From: Hippopus hippopus
Lineage: Eukaryota; Mollusca; Bivalvia; Cardiida; Cardiidae
Reading direction: 5' to 3'
Assembly: GCA_946811185.2 (NCBI GenBank)
Contig: OX328098.1
Location: 43,339,650-43,403,649, forward strand
DNA length: 64,000 bases
Shown here: positions 1 to 11,640 of the stretch, piece after piece
How positions within the stretch are numbered: the stretch's first letter is position 1
How the letters are laid out: each line of letters begins with the position of its first letter
Position numbers and translations under genes: made by a program
The notes under the pieces: model-generated
The model's database searches: none
The model's input: the letters and a program-made list of their open reading frames with translations, nothing else
Told to the model about the DNA's origin: nothing

Positions 1-1093
1 AGATTCTTCGATACAGGGACAAATTTCATTTTTTAGTAATATTTCCTTTGTCGCCTGCAAATGCTGCCATATCAAAAGTTTAACTATGCAGGCCCGTCGT
101 AATTGGTTTCACCATCACAAGGCCTGGGCCCTACAGTGCTTTTCCCAGGGACACTAACATGTGCTGTTTTTTGGCCGGAAAGAAATAGCTGTATCGGACA
201 GTTTATTTTCAAGTTCAGACAGCACTTTTGTCTACCACTGTTCTCTAAAGCGTTTGGGGTCCCTATCAGCAGCTTAGGCATTCGGCATACCTCGGGTGAT
301 GGGAGCCATCATATCCCTCGGCTGTAACTGGTGGATTAATATGCATCAGATCGATACATACCCGGAAATACGCCGGTTAACCGTTCTGAAAATTGTAAGG
401 CTCCTCTTAAAAAAGAGAACTTGAGTTTCAATTTTCTATCGAAACCTTTCTAACTGTATTTCAGTTCAGTTGACAAACAATTCGTACATTCATTATTTAA
501 CGTGGTTTATCAATTTCGATTGAAATTTTTACCGACAGATAAACAGATATGAATAACTTCATTGAGGTTGTTTATGTCGTTGCTAAACGACTGTCAGTGG
601 CGCGCTATATATAGAATCACGTGATTCTCATTTCAAAATGGAAATCTCCTTGATACGGACGAGGTTAGATGTAGGTACGGAATCGGCCGAGTTGTGACGA
701 GTGCTGCTTAGGTACATTAACATGTATCAATAACTTAACTCGTAATTGACCTAATAACTTAGATTATTGAACTGATTAAAATCGACCAAACGACTTTTAA
801 AATCGTTGAACTTATTGAAATCGACAACTAAAACTACTGAATTGATTAAAATCGACCATTTAAGTTAAATTATTGAACTGATTTAACAGCATAATGAAAT
901 TTTAATAAACAATTGTTAATGCGTAGTTCATGGTCTTTTAATGACCCTCTCACGAGGGAACAAGATTGTAGTATCAGTCTCGTCCATCTGAATATTAACC
1001 CTCGCCCACACCCCCCCCCCCACCCCCACACCCCATCTTGATAACTCTCGTTTTATCCCTATTCAAGGCTGGGAGCAACAAGACAATGTCTTG
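1..1093. other. No gene recognised
   Basis: AT-rich sequence with only short frames (65 and 74 codons near 84-327) that overlap on opposite strands and resemble nothing I know. A diverged direct repeat is visible: ATTGAACTGATTAAAATC near 766 and CTGAATTGATTAAAATC near 837. A C-rich run sits at 1006-1035. Confidence 0.6.
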
Positions 1094-1158
1094 CGGACAG
1101 CGTAGATAAAAATCAAACTGCACAGAACGTGCAGTTTGATCTTGATCTACGCCGTCCG
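1094..1158. repeat. M1-type hairpin core
   Basis: The two arms CGGACAGCGTAGAT and ATCTACGCCGTCCG face each other around the loop GCACAGAACGTGC. This is the central stem of the M1 MITE family. The outer TTAA-linked ends are not recognisable here, so this is a fragment or a diverged copy. Confidence 0.7.
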
Positions 1159-1839
1159 ATATTAGATTCTCATATATATCAGTGGTTAAGGCATTGACTT
1201 TGTTATCAGGAAACTTTTGTTTAGTTTCCGATGGCAGGGCTGGTCACGTGGGAACCTTCCTTGGGCAACGCACTGCAGTACCCTGTAAGTTGTCATCGTG
1301 CTTTGGATGAATTACATTAATTATTACAATTCATCCTTATCGGTGTAAATTACTCTATTTGTACTCGTCCTAAAGCATCATAAAACAAATATTAAATCAT
1401 TTATATGCAGAAACTACATGTACTTCGAAAACGTCTCTGTAAAACGCTGATGATCAGGATTATTTGGCTATAAGTTTTCCTATGACAATATAAAAGTAAA
1501 CATGGCGGTAGTATTTGCATCGAAAAATTTCCTTTCCTTGAAAAATTTGTTCGGTTAACCGAGAACAACAACATCATCGACGTAGAATTTATGATTATAT
1601 TTCGAAAAAGTTATTGGTCTGATCTTGTCTGAAAATGCCTTTCGAACATTTTTAGTTTCCTCCTTTTCATAAACCTGTTCGGGAACAACACACAGACGAC
1701 GACAACAACAAACTAATGGCTGAAAGTAATGTGAGTCACTTCCGGTCTGCTGCTGAATCTGTTTTCGTTAAACGAGATGTCTCTAAGTCGAACTTATTTA
1801 ACGAGTCTCTAGAACTTCGAACTAAGATTTTTGACTTGT
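1159..1839. other. No gene recognised
   Basis: Non-coding, AT-rich sequence with no long frame. I see no repeat shared with the rest of the window apart from short A/T runs. Confidence 0.5.
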
Positions 1840-2083
1840 TTAACCCTTAACCTGCTATAAACACAAAATTAAACTTTAAAGTCGATAGTAAAAACCCAAA
1901 TATTGCTATTTCCAAGTTTTTTTTGGGGGGTGGGGGCGGGGGGGGGGGGGAGGGGGGTGGGTGGGTATCTCCTAATCGGACAGTGTAGGTTCAAGATCAG
2001 AATGCACGTTCTGTGCAGTCTGATCTTGATCTACACTGTCCGCTAGAGGTCCTTTAGTCGCGCTCGGCAGCCTAAAGGTTTAA
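1840..2083. mobile_element. M1 MITE, TTAA-bounded, with G-run
   Basis: Starts TTAACCCTTAACCTGCTA and ends GGCAGCCTAAAGGTTTAA, the inverted ends of the M1 family. The centre is the usual hairpin, with GACAGTGTAGGTTCAAGATC facing GATCTTGATCTACACTGTC. A long G-rich run (1925-1966) has expanded inside the left half. M1 carries no coding sequence; piggyBac-like affiliation is inferred from the TTAA borders and the CCCTT start. Confidence 0.75.
1917..1967 (+). repeat. G-rich low-complexity tract
   Basis: About 40 bases made almost only of G with single T, C or A interruptions. It contains more than four runs of three or more G, so it could form a G-quadruplex. It lies inside the M1 copy at 1840-2083 and is absent from the other M1 copies, so it is a local expansion or an assembly problem at a homopolymer. 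Confidence 0.7.
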
Positions 2084-2309
2084 AGTGTACTTTTGTATAA
2101 TCGTGGGGAAAGTACACGTATTATCATATTTGATATCTATACTACGTTGATTTTTAGTGTAGCTAAATCTGGTTAACCCTTTCGCGACACGCCCTTGTTT
2201 TTACGACGACCCTGAAGCGCAACACTTCTGAAAACATCTTGCGGAAAAGGAGAAAAATTCGACTCTTCTTCTTCAAATACAGCATCCCTCATTTGAGGTA
2301 CAGTCAGGC

Positions 2310-2560
2310 CCGGCCGGATAGCTCAGTAGTGAGCGTATCTGACTCCTGACCTGATACTCGGTTGAGACAAAGTTTCTTTCCGGCGATTTTCGCCTCTCAC
2401 CTCTGATGCATATGAGAAAAGTAGTCAATGGCTTAGAAAGAGAGTTGTGTCAGTACTTGTGTGAGAAAGCCAGGAAACACATTCGTAGGTGCACTGATAT
2501 GACCTAAGCTGTCAAACTCCAATACAAAGAAATTGAGGTACTGTCAATTCTTTCGTCTGT
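2310..2560 (+). mobile_element. tRNA-derived SINE, diverged
   Basis: The head GGATAGCTCAGTAGTGAGCG resembles the A-box side of a tRNA gene. The body holds CCAGGAAACAC and TAGGTGCACTGATATGACC, sequences shared with the other SINE copies (for example 39180-39435). The B-box side is eroded (GATACTCGGTTGAGAC). It is not a functional tRNA: the anticodon arm cannot be folded and the sequence continues into a SINE body. Confidence 0.6.
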
Positions 2561-2709
2561 CAATATTTCAGACATATGGATAAGTTGTTTGTCTGGTGAA
2601 GAGTTAATTTGAGTCACGGTCTGGGGGTCCGACAAACTGGTGAAGATTTTTTTTGATATCACCTACAATAACTTTAACATACCTATAAATGATTAATATT
2701 TATAATATA

Positions 2710-4799
2710 CAGGGTGACACAAAAAAATGCCACCCATGAAATTGTTAATAAAATTCACAAACCTCTCTGCAATCCAGCCATGTTTGGTACAAATGAACTT
2801 CAGTCTATGCCTTACATGTCCACCAAGTTTCAGCCATGAATGTCCAGCAGTCTTTGTTTTATCTCCATTCCATGATAGGCTCCAAATGTGCACATCTGTG
2901 ATGCAAGCACACCCCGATAAGACATGCAAAATTGTCAGTAACTCTGACAGACACTCCTCCCTCAGTATTGCCCTGATTTTGGCGATGATGGCCCTCTTCA
3001 GTTCAGGAATAGTCTAGGGGTTGTTTGCACTATCTTGGAGATAACCCCACAGGAATAAATCGGGGGGGGGGGGTGTTAAGGTCTCGTGAGTGTGAAGCCC
3101 ATTCGGGATCACACCTCCTACTGATGAGACGATCACCAAAGTGTCCCAGCAGCCATTCCAACGAGTTATTTGAAGTTAGGGAGTTGCTCCATCCTGTTGA
3201 AACCACTGTTCATCCCTCACAACACCTCTTTGTCTGCCGAAAACTTCTTAACAACCACTAGGTAGCGCTCAGTATTGATCGTGATTGACCTTTCATTCTG
3301 GTCTTCAAACCAGTACAGACCGATGATCCCACTTTTATACGCCCGTCGAAGACGGGATGTATTATGGGTTCACCCATGGCGTCCGGGCGGGCGTCCGGGC
3401 GGCGTCCAGTTCTTTGTCCGGAGCATAACTTTGTCATCTCCAGTCCGATTGACTTGAAACTTGGCATTTGTATTTGTTGCAATAATACGGAGTGCAGTGC
3501 GAAAGAACCATAACTCTACCTCGTGCTGTCTTTGAGTTATTTCCCTTTGATCGTCATTTTTACAGCATTTTTTGCTTGTCCGGAATATAACTTTGTCATC
3601 TCTAGTCTGAACATCTTAAAATTTGGTATGCATGATTGTTGAAAAATTACGGAGTGCAGTGCACAAGAACCATAACTCTTCCTAGCACGAATTTTGAGTT
3701 ATTCCCCCTTTGATCTTCATTTTTATTGCATTTCTTGCTTGTCCGGAGCATAACTGTCATTTTAAGTAGGAATGACTTGAAATATGGTATGCTTATTTGT
3801 TGCAATATTTGGAAGTGCAGTGCGCAGGAATTGTAACTCTACCTCGTGCTGTCTTTGAGTTATTTCCCTTTGATCGTCATTTTTACAGCATTTAGTGCTT
3901 GTCCGGAATATAACTTTGTCATCTCAAGTCAGAGCGACTTCAAACTTGGTATGCGTGTTTGTTGCAATATTACGGAGTACAGTGCGCAAGAACAATAACT
4001 CTACCTAGCGCGGATTTTGAGTAATTCCACTTTGATCTTCATTTTGACAGTATTTCTTGCTTGTCCGGAACGGAACTTTGTCACCTCAAGTCAAATTGAC
4101 TTGAGACTTGGTAAACATGTTTGTTGCAGTTACGAAAAGTGCAGTGCACTGGTGCCGTAACCTTACCTAATTCCCTTTTGGAATTATTCCCTAGTCATTA
4201 TTTTTTTTACAGCTTTTCATGCTTCTTTACAATATAACTTTGTCTTTTCATGTTGGAATGACCGGAAAATTTATATGCATGTTTCCTTAACATTAGAGGA
4301 GACATTCATGCCTATTTCAATCACTTACATGATTTCTGCTGCACTACTATTTTCCTCTACCTGCCCTTTACGATTATTATCCCCCTCGACAACTGGCGGT
4401 GGGACGGGCGTATCTTGCGACAATTTGCCGCTCTTGTTCGACATTGCACACAGTGTACTTGATGGAGGGCACCCTGTCCTCTGCAGACAATCTTCTGGTA
4501 AGGTTGTCCCCCAGAAGATGTTACTCTTTGAGTTCACTCAAAGCAAACAATAGTGAGGGACGAGTGTGTCTGGGTCATTGTCAGTTTTGCATGTTGCTTG
4601 CAATGCGAAGTGCACATTTGGAACATATCATGGAATGAAGATAAAACAAAGACTGCTGGACATTCATGGCTGAAACTTGGTGGACATGTAAGGCATAGAC
4701 TGAAGTTCATTTGTACCAAATATGGCTGGATTGCAGAGAGGATTGTGAATTTTGTTAACAATTTCATGGGTGGCATTTTTTTTTTTTTGTGTCACCCGG
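2710..4799 (-). mobile_element. ML mariner-like element, copy A, split by P2
   Basis: The ends are CAGGGTGACAC and GTGTCACCCGG, each flanked by TA (2708-2709 and 4800-4801), the expected target duplication of Tc1/mariner elements. The terminal inverted repeats are long: the first 250 or so bases and the last 240 are inverted copies of each other. The middle matches the transposase part of copy C (45281-46269) but is broken at 3333 by a 1.1-kb P2 element; homology resumes after 4438. Without the insert the copy would be about 980 bp. No intact transposase frame remains. Confidence 0.85.
3333..4438 (-). mobile_element. P2 element nested in ML copy A
   Basis: Read on the minus strand it starts AACAAGAGCGGCAAATTG and ends with the hairpin CCCGTCTTCGACGGG followed by CGTATAAAA. 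Next to the hairpin is a short GGAC/GGGC-rich simple repeat. The interior is about six units of roughly 162 bp, recognisable from GTCCGGAATATAACTTTGTC recurring near 3417, 3580, 3740, 3901, 4065 and 4223. Copy C of ML has GATCCCATGTTTTGAT at this place, so P2 entered a T-run. A second copy is at 56394-57487. The architecture resembles the pearl/Helentron-type elements described in bivalves; that assignment is an inference. Confidence 0.8.
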
Positions 4800-4954
4800 T
4801 ACTATGTCTTGTTTTTTCAAATTGTAATTCATACATATTTTACCTTTTTTTTTGACTTCAAAATGTTGCAGCAAATTAGGCATTCAGAAAAGTTGCTGCA
4901 TATTTTTGTTCTATCTGCCTATCTGCAGATCAATTTTTAAAAACCTGCATGCAA
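4800..4954. other. Short unassigned spacer
   Basis: T-rich sequence between ML copy A and the first M2 copies. Nothing recognised. Confidence 0.4.
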
Positions 4955-6605
4955 CGGATGTGTTAAAACATGTTTATCTTGTACAAGAGGAAAAATTGTA
5001 GACTAGTCCAAATTCAGTGTGCATGTATTTCTACCAAACAAATTAAAATTGGCTCCACTAACTGGTTTTTGGTCTTCGAGAGGATGGAAAACTTTGTGGT
5101 TAAAAAACTACATGTACATAAACATGCTGGTTGCCAGCGTTATCTCTATTTCAAGAAATATGGTTTCAAAAGCTTTTTTTTTTCAGAGCCATAACAACAA
5201 GGCATTGTACTGCAAAGGATTAACTCTTTACAAACGACATAATTTTAGACTGGTCCAAATTGAGAGCATTTGCAGACGAAAAATAAAATGTGGCTTGCCC
5301 GTGAATGATGAAGTTTGTTTCTCAAAGGCTAGAAAACATTGTGGGAAAAGGAGAAAATGCTGGTTACCAGCATTTTCTTCTTTTCACACAATGTTTTCAA
5401 AAGTCTTCTTTTTCAGGGTCGTTAAACCTCGGGATTGTACTGCTACGGATTAAGGGGTGAAATCATAGGATTCTATGGAATCATATATTATACCAATGCA
5501 GCAGCATACCCAGGTGACCATGGCAACATGTCCAAAGAATGGAGAACTCTTGAAAAACTGTATAAAGAGTAATTCACGCCAAATGAGGGCATTAACACTT
5601 TACCAGACGACAACTTTTCAGACTTGTCTAAATTGAAAGCACTTGCAGACGACAAATAACTGTGGCCGATGTTCTTTGTCCTTAGAGGAGCGGATAGTGT
5701 CGTTCAAGATCAGACTACATGTCGATGTTATGTCGATTATACTATGATAACAGTTACCCAATTACCAAACCTCAAAATTTTGGACTCGTCCAAATTCAAA
5801 GCATTGGCATGTGGATGACAAAATTTAATGTGTCTCAAATGTTTTTACATGTTTTCTTTGTCATGGCCGTTAGAAGTCGGCATTGTTTGTCAACGTGTTA
5901 TTTAATGGCTTTTTCGATATTCGGATACAAAGGAGGCGATGATCACGTGAGGGATTACAATGTTTGAAACAATAGCCTTTCAGTGTGTACTTTTCTATTC
6001 CGATGTAGATCTAATAGATACTATTTATTAACACTTAGGCTGCTTACATGTAACGTGACTCTATGTACTTTTGCCGACAATGTAAACCAAGATTAGACTT
6101 GACAGAACGTGCGGTCTTATCTTGGATCTACTATGTCCGATACAATGATAATTTTTCCTCGAAATTCTGAAACCGGGATATTTCAGCAACTGAATGAACT
6201 TGCATGTTTTAACCCATTACCAAACAATCCCGAATTTTAAAAGCCCTAAGAAAGACGGCTTTTGAACACAATTTTTGAAAAATCGAAAATGCTGGTTACC
6301 ATCATTTTATCCTTTTCCCAGAATGTTTTCTACCCTTTGAACGACGAAATTTATGTTTTGAGTATTATCTAATCTATCGTTTCTAAATGACTTCAGTTTG
6401 GACAGGTCTATTTTTTTTTTCGTCTGGTAAAGACTTTTAACGACAAAATTTGAAATTTGAAAGCATTGTCAGACGAAAAATTAAATGCAGCTCAAATGAT
6501 TATGTCTGTCCTTGATTGGGTTACCAGCATTTTCTCCTTTTCCCACAATGTTTTCAAAAGGCTTCTTTCTCAGGTTCGTTGAAACTCGGAATTGTGTATT
6601 AAATG
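4955..6605. repeat. Cluster of M2 MITE copies
   Basis: Successive M2 copies and fragments. The best runs from TTAACTCTTTACAAACGAC at 5220 to GGATTAAGGGG near 5453, with the internal foldback GGAGAAAATGCTGG and CCAGCATTTTCTTC. Diverged copies lie at 4955-5219, 5591-5700, 5740-5960, 6209-6437 (opposite orientation) and 6440-6605. They share AAATTGAAAGCATTTGCAGAC and GGTTACCAGCATTTTC. The short frames here are translations of M2 and not genes. Confidence 0.7.
6028..6145. mobile_element. M1 MITE, partial
   Basis: Begins ATTAACACTTAGGCTGCT, an M1 end, and contains the M1 hairpin with AGAACGTGCGGTC at its loop and GGATCTACTATGTCCGATA on the right arm. The other TTAA-linked end is not recognised. 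Confidence 0.6.
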
Positions 6606-6849
6606 GACATAAAACACACTGGTAGATCATCTCCCAGCTGTTGTAGGGCAGCCAGTCAGTTTGACATTCTCTGCATGTCATCCACTTATTATATACAGAA
6701 GATTTATGGGTTTCTTCTGAATGACCCACTTAAGTCATTCCATTTTGCAGACGACTTTTTTTCGTATTGAGGTGGATCATTTTCAAATGTTGAACACGAC
6801 AAAACACAGATTTCCCGGGCTATTAAACTATCAAAACAGTGCTGTTTGT

Positions 6850-7440
6850 GGCAAAGCTAAGGTTGTTTTGTTTTCAGACTTATAAATCAAATTGTTATAG
6901 TCTGCTTCTTTTGAACGACTTTCAGTCCGCATGTGCATATTTGTCAGGTACACTTTTGTGAGTAAAGCCGGTTTTATGACGTCGTAGGAGCATTATGTGT
7001 TCAAGCAATGTACTCATGCATGTTATTGCAACAATTTGTTTAATACACAAATCCCATGAAAGAAAAGCACGGTTAAAGCAATGATGACGGTCATAATGCT
7101 AAGATTGTTTTATTTTAAGATTTAAAATCAAATTGTTGTATGGAAACCCTTTTGGCACTTTTTTTTTTTTCACCGCGGATGTGCATTGTTCTGAGTTAAG
7201 CCGGTTTTTTGATGTCATAGGAGCATCATGCGGAGTCATTTCTTTAAAAATTGTATTTCTTCACTACTTTTACATAGATACTCGGACACACATGTCCCGG
7301 AACACCCAACTGTCAAACACTAATGAACATGGTAAAGCTAAGGTAGTTTTATTTTGAGATTTATAAAATCGAATAACGCAAGCTTCTTTGGAACTATTTA
7401 TCATCCCGGATGTAGACCATCGACAAAGTAGTTGGACATT
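6850..7440. repeat. Three diverged tandem units of about 240 bp
   Basis: Units begin near 6853, 7097 and 7338 with variants of GCTAAGGTTGTTTTGTTTTC and TTATAAATCAAATTGTT. The first two go on to a shared AAAGCCGGTTTTATGACGTC and GGAGCATTATGTG. The third unit is cut short. I do not recognise the unit and it has no coding frame. Confidence 0.65.
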
Positions 7441-8079
7441 CCCGTTCGTGAATATTTAAAGACGTTATTGTCATTATGGCCTGTAACTCTTGAGACAGAG
7501 TGTTAAAAAGAAACAAACATTTGTTGGCTTTTGAGATAAGATTTTATCTAAGCCCTCCAGGTTTGCTTAATTACATTTTTCTAGATCCGTTGAATAAAAT
7601 CATATCTCAAATCCTAACTAATGTCAGATTATCTGAGCACATTGTATGATATGCACATTCTAATCTTGATCTACACTGTCTGCAAAGGGATCATAATCTT
7701 TAGTCGGAATTCCAAGAAAAAGATTATGAGGGGAAAAGGTGTGTTTATAGAATTGCATGATGAATTATTGACCAAATCAGACATTGCTTACTTGCAAATA
7801 TGACAGCAACCTTGCGTGTGAGCTTTCGGTTCATATAATGTTAAAAGCTTATGACAGGAAAAGGCGCCGACGTGCGAACACGTTCCTTGCATTATCCTTG
7901 ATTATGATTAAACGTAACCGCATTTCATAACGGACTTCATTTGTCATCATTAGATATCAGCCGGGAAGAAATTATTGTTAGATATGTTTAACAAGTTGAT
8001 AGATTGAAGATGGGATCAGGGCTATCATTCAACAACTATTTCTCTTAAAGTTTCCAACGCCAAGTAGGCTATAATCTGA
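7441..8079. other. No gene; one M1 fragment
   Basis: Non-coding sequence. The piece TAATCTTGATCTACACTGTC near 7661 is the right arm of an M1 hairpin without its partner. The 60-codon frame across 7621-7803 includes this fragment and is not a gene. Confidence 0.5.
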
Positions 8080-8336
8080 CCTGCAACACGCGAAAAGGGG
8101 CATTCGGACATTTGCGTAAAGTAACGTCTCGGATCAGCCTGCGCATTCCGCGCAGGCTAATCCAAGACGACACTTTACGACTACATTCGATTATGTCCTA
8201 CGGTAGACTTGCGCAAAACTGAAAATAATACAAGAACGGAAAGTGTCGTCTCGGATTGGCCTGCGCGGACTGCGTAGGCTGATCCGGGACGACGCTTTAC
8301 GCAAATGTCCGATTGCCCCTTTTCGCGTGTTGCAGG
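8080..8336. mobile_element. M4 MITE, double hairpin
   Basis: Inverted ends CCTGCAACACGCGAAAAGGG and CCCTTTTCGCGTGTTGCAGG. Inside are two hairpins in a row: GATCAGCCTGCGCATTCCGC with its partner GCGCAGGCTAATCC, and GGCCTGCGCGGACTGCGTAG with AGGCTGATCC. CGTAAAGTGTCGTCTCGGAT recurs in all M4 copies. No coding sequence. Other copies are at 11641, 17452 and 55439. Confidence 0.85.
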
Positions 8337-8869
8337 CCATATCATCTCGACCTTTTTCGATTGTTAAAAAAAGCTTTATTGAAACCCAGAAGTATTATTG
8401 TCTAGTTGGCTGGACTGAACATGAGGACACTAAAAATTTAAGATCAAACTGCTAATTTGCTTACAGTTGGCTTTTGACTAGAATGTATCGATATTTATAC
8501 AGACGGTGCTTCATGACTTTTTTCCGCACAAAAAAGTTAAATCAAAATGCAGAAGAAGTTGTAAGCTAGATCTTTTTTTTTTTTATAATTAACGAACCTG
8601 GATTATTTCATGCCAACAAAACGGTAAATTAAAACAAGAGGGCCAAAATGGCCCTGGATCGCTCACCTGAATTTTTGAGAGGACCATAACCAACTTTTTT
8701 TAAAGTATTGAAATTTTGGAAACAAAATCTGTATTTTGCCAAGCAATTATAAAAAGGTCACCTGTAAAAATCATTTCAAAATCTGTCACCACCCCTACAA
8801 TCATCACCACATGTTTTTGACGAATCAGAATTCTGCAAATAAATTTTAGGATAGGTCACCCAAAGACTT

Positions 8870-9070
8870 TATCTTGAACAAGAGCACATGCCCGATAGTG
8901 GCTAAAAATATTAAGTTGAACAAGAGCACCTCATGAGAGTGCCAATGATTGGCTGTTGGAACTTTGCTGGATAGTAAAATAAAATTCCAAATCGCAAAAG
9001 AGGCATAATTTGGACAAAACAATTTTGGAGTTAACTGCCCTTGTTGTATGGGTTGCTTTTTACTAGTGAA
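8870..9070. repeat. AACAAGAGCAC fragments inside P1
   Basis: Within P1 two other ACAAGAG-type starts follow each other: AACAAGAGCACATGCCCGAT and AACAAGAGCACCTCATGAGA. The same pair occurs at the equivalent place in the second P1 copy (21378-21440). They therefore belong to the P1 family structure or to an insertion older than both copies. Confidence 0.6.
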
Positions 9071-9599
9071 CAATTATTCCGAGTTTTAAGTACATGTGTT
9101 GAGTGGAAGCCGAGATATAACAAAATGTCGAAGTTTTTCACAACAACAACGCAGATGACGCCAACAGGGCTATGTCAATACCTCGATGTTTTCTTTGAAA
9201 ACAGCTAAGCTAAATAAGGGGTATAATATAAAAATCATTTCTGTGAAATAACTTCAAAATCTGAATAGTGGTTTCAGAGAAGACAAAATTTTTAAGAATT
9301 TCTTCATGTCCTCAGAGAGCAAATAGCTTCCACCCAACACAGCCATGTTTCTTGACAGATCAAAATTTTGCGAATAAATTTTCAAAAGGGGCACCTAAGG
9401 AACATTTCTATGAAATCATTTCAAAATCTGACAAGTGGTTTAGGAGAAGAAGAATTTCAAAGAATTTCTTTAAGTCCATACAGTGCAAAGATGCCTATCC
9501 CCACCCTGGCCATGTTTTTCGACGGATCAAAATTACACAAACAAACTTTAAAAAGGGTTACCCAAGGAACATATCCGTGTAATTATTTCAAAGTCTGAC

Positions 9600-11110
9600 C
9601 AGTGGTTTCAGAGGAGAAGATTATCAAAGAATTTCTTGGAAAATTCCATTTGGCTGCCATGGCAACCAGAGTTTTTGATGAATCAAATTCTGTGAACAAT
9701 TTTCAAAGGGGACGTCCCGAGGAACATTCCAGCCAAGTTTGGTCCAAATCGGCCAAGCGATTTAGGAGGAGAAGATGTTTAAAGAATTGTTGAACCGCTG
9801 GACGCCAAGAGCCCCTCCCTCCACAACGGCCATGTTTTTTAACGGATCAAAATTTCGCGAACAATTTTTGAAAAGGGTCACCCAAGGAACATATCTGTGA
9901 AATTATTTCAAAATCTGACCAGCGGTTTCAGAGGAGAAGATTTTTAAAGAATTTCTTGGAAAATTCCATTTGGTTGCCATGGCAACCAGAGTTTTTGATG
10001 AAATCAAATTCTGTGAACATTTTTAAAGAGGACCTCCCAAGGAACATTCCAGCTAAGTTTGGTCCAAATCGGCCAAGCGGTGTAGGACGAGAAGATGATT
10101 AAAGAATTGTTGACACCGCTGGACGCCAAGAGCCCCCACCCTTCCACCACGGCCATGTTTTTCGACGGATCAAACTTTCGCGAACAATTTTTGAAAAGGG
10201 TCACCCAAGGAACATATCTGTGAAATTATTTCAAAATCTGACCAGCGGTTTCAGGGGAGAAGATTTTTTATAGAATTGTTGACACCGATGGACGCCAAGA
10301 GCCCCCCCCCCCCCCTTTCCACCACGGCCATGTTTTTCGACGGATCAAAATTTCGCGAACAAGTTTTGGAAAGGGTCACCCAAGGAACATATCTGTGAAA
10401 TTATTTCAAAATCTGACCAGCGGTTTCAGAGGAGAAGATTTTTAAAGAATTTCTTGAAAAATTCCATTTGGTTGCCATTGCAACCAGAGTTTTTGATGAA
10501 ATCAAATTCCGTGAACAATTTTTAAAGAGGACCTCCCAAGAAACATTCCAGCTAAGTTTGGTCCAAATTGGCCAAGCGTTGTAGGAGGAGAAGATGTTTA
10601 AAGAATTGTTGACACCGCTGGACGCCAAGAGCCCCCCCCCCCTCCACCATGGCCATGTTTTTCGACGGATCAAAATTTCGCGAACAATTTTTGAAAAGGA
10701 TCACTCAAGGAACATATCTGTGAAATTATTTCAAAATCTAACCAGCGGTTTCAGAGGAGAAGATTTTTATAGAACTGTTGACACCCATGGACGCCAAGAG
10801 CCCCCCCTTCCGCCACGGCCATGTTTTTCGACGGATCAAAATTTCGCGAACAATTTTTGAAAAGGGTCACCCAAGGAACATATCTGTGAAATTATTTCAA
10901 AATCTGACCTGCGGTTCCAGAGGAGAAGATTTTTAAAGAATTTCTTCAAAAATTCCATTTGGTTGCCATGGCAACCAGAGTTTTTGATGAAATCAAATTC
11001 TGTGAACAACTTTTAAAGAGGACCTCCCAAGGAACATTCCAGCCAAGTTTGGTCCAAATCGGCCAAGCGGTGTAGGAGGAGAAGATGTTTAAAGAATTGT
11101 TGACGCCGCA
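9600..11110 (+). repeat. P1 internal tandem array
   Basis: A higher-order array. TTTCTTGGAAAATTCCATTT or a close variant recurs near 9638, 9951, 10450 and 10940, with spacings of about 313, 499 and 490. The longer spacings contain an extra sub-unit with ATGGACGCCAAGAGCCC. Short poly-C runs at 10303-10316 and 10632-10641 vary between units. Confidence 0.75.
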
Positions 11111-11186
11111 CGACGGACGACGCACGACGGACACAGCGTGCCCCATAAAAGCTCCCCTTGAGCACGTTGTGCTCAGGTGAGCTAAA

Positions 11187-11640
11187 AAGTGAACTCAAAC
11201 TTGTTGCTTATTGAATAAAATACAGCCCTATATTAGAAAGTCGAAAGAATAAAAATGAAACACGTCATGTCGTGACACACGCTTTTCCATCTCAATAAAA
11301 GGAAAGCAAGTCGACATCAAAGAATAAACTGAGTAATCTGATTCTGATAACTTTCTCCCTGTTCATGTAAGGAACAATTTTCTACTTCCACAAAAGGCAG
11401 GAAAGATTTACTTTTCATTGCGTAAGTATATTTTGTTGACAGTTACGTTCTCTGCTCTCAGTCTCAGGCTAACATCTGAAGAAAGTAAACCGAGGGATTG
11501 AAGGTGTCTGTTGAACTGAATTTCAAGCTTATATTGAGCAACAAAAATCTATGGCCTGCTCGAAAGTGTTTAAAAAATGTAACTGACTTATAACGCAAAA
11601 CCAGTGCTAGAAGAAAGAATAAGTAGCCTGTATATATGGT
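11187..11640. other. No gene recognised
   Basis: Unique-looking AT-rich sequence between P1 and the next M4 copy. I see no frame or repeat to report. Confidence 0.5.

Larger units (their letters stand above)
8634..11186 (+). mobile_element. P1 element, long copy with internal repeat array
   Basis: Starts ACAAGAGGGCCAAAATGG (itself a small hairpin, GGGCC/GGCCC) followed by TCGCTCACCTGA. It ends with the hairpin GAGCACGTTGTGCTC, then AGGTGAGCTAAAAA, so the ends also carry the inverted pair CTCACCTGA and TCAGGTGAG. Beside the terminal hairpin is a GACGGAC-type simple repeat (11101-11135). The interior is an array of alternating units marked by CCAAGGAACATATCTGTG, GGTTGCCATGGCAACCAGAG and GGCCATGTTTTTCGACGG. 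A hairpin a few bases before CTAA is typical of Helitron-like 3' ends. The many short frames here are repeat translations. Confidence 0.8.

Noticed and set aside
2693..4855. Several frames of 70-100 codons with good length on both strands
   Set aside because: They are translations of the inverted repeats of the mariner-like element (the same proteins appear near 45132-45588) and of the nested P2.
9268..9793. 104- and 76-codon frames that might be a small protein family
   Set aside because: They repeat at 21685-22062 with the P1 array and shift frame between units.
9600..11110. CRISPR-like array because of evenly spaced repeats
   Set aside because: The units are long, compound and without unique spacers; they form the interior of a P1 element in animal DNA.
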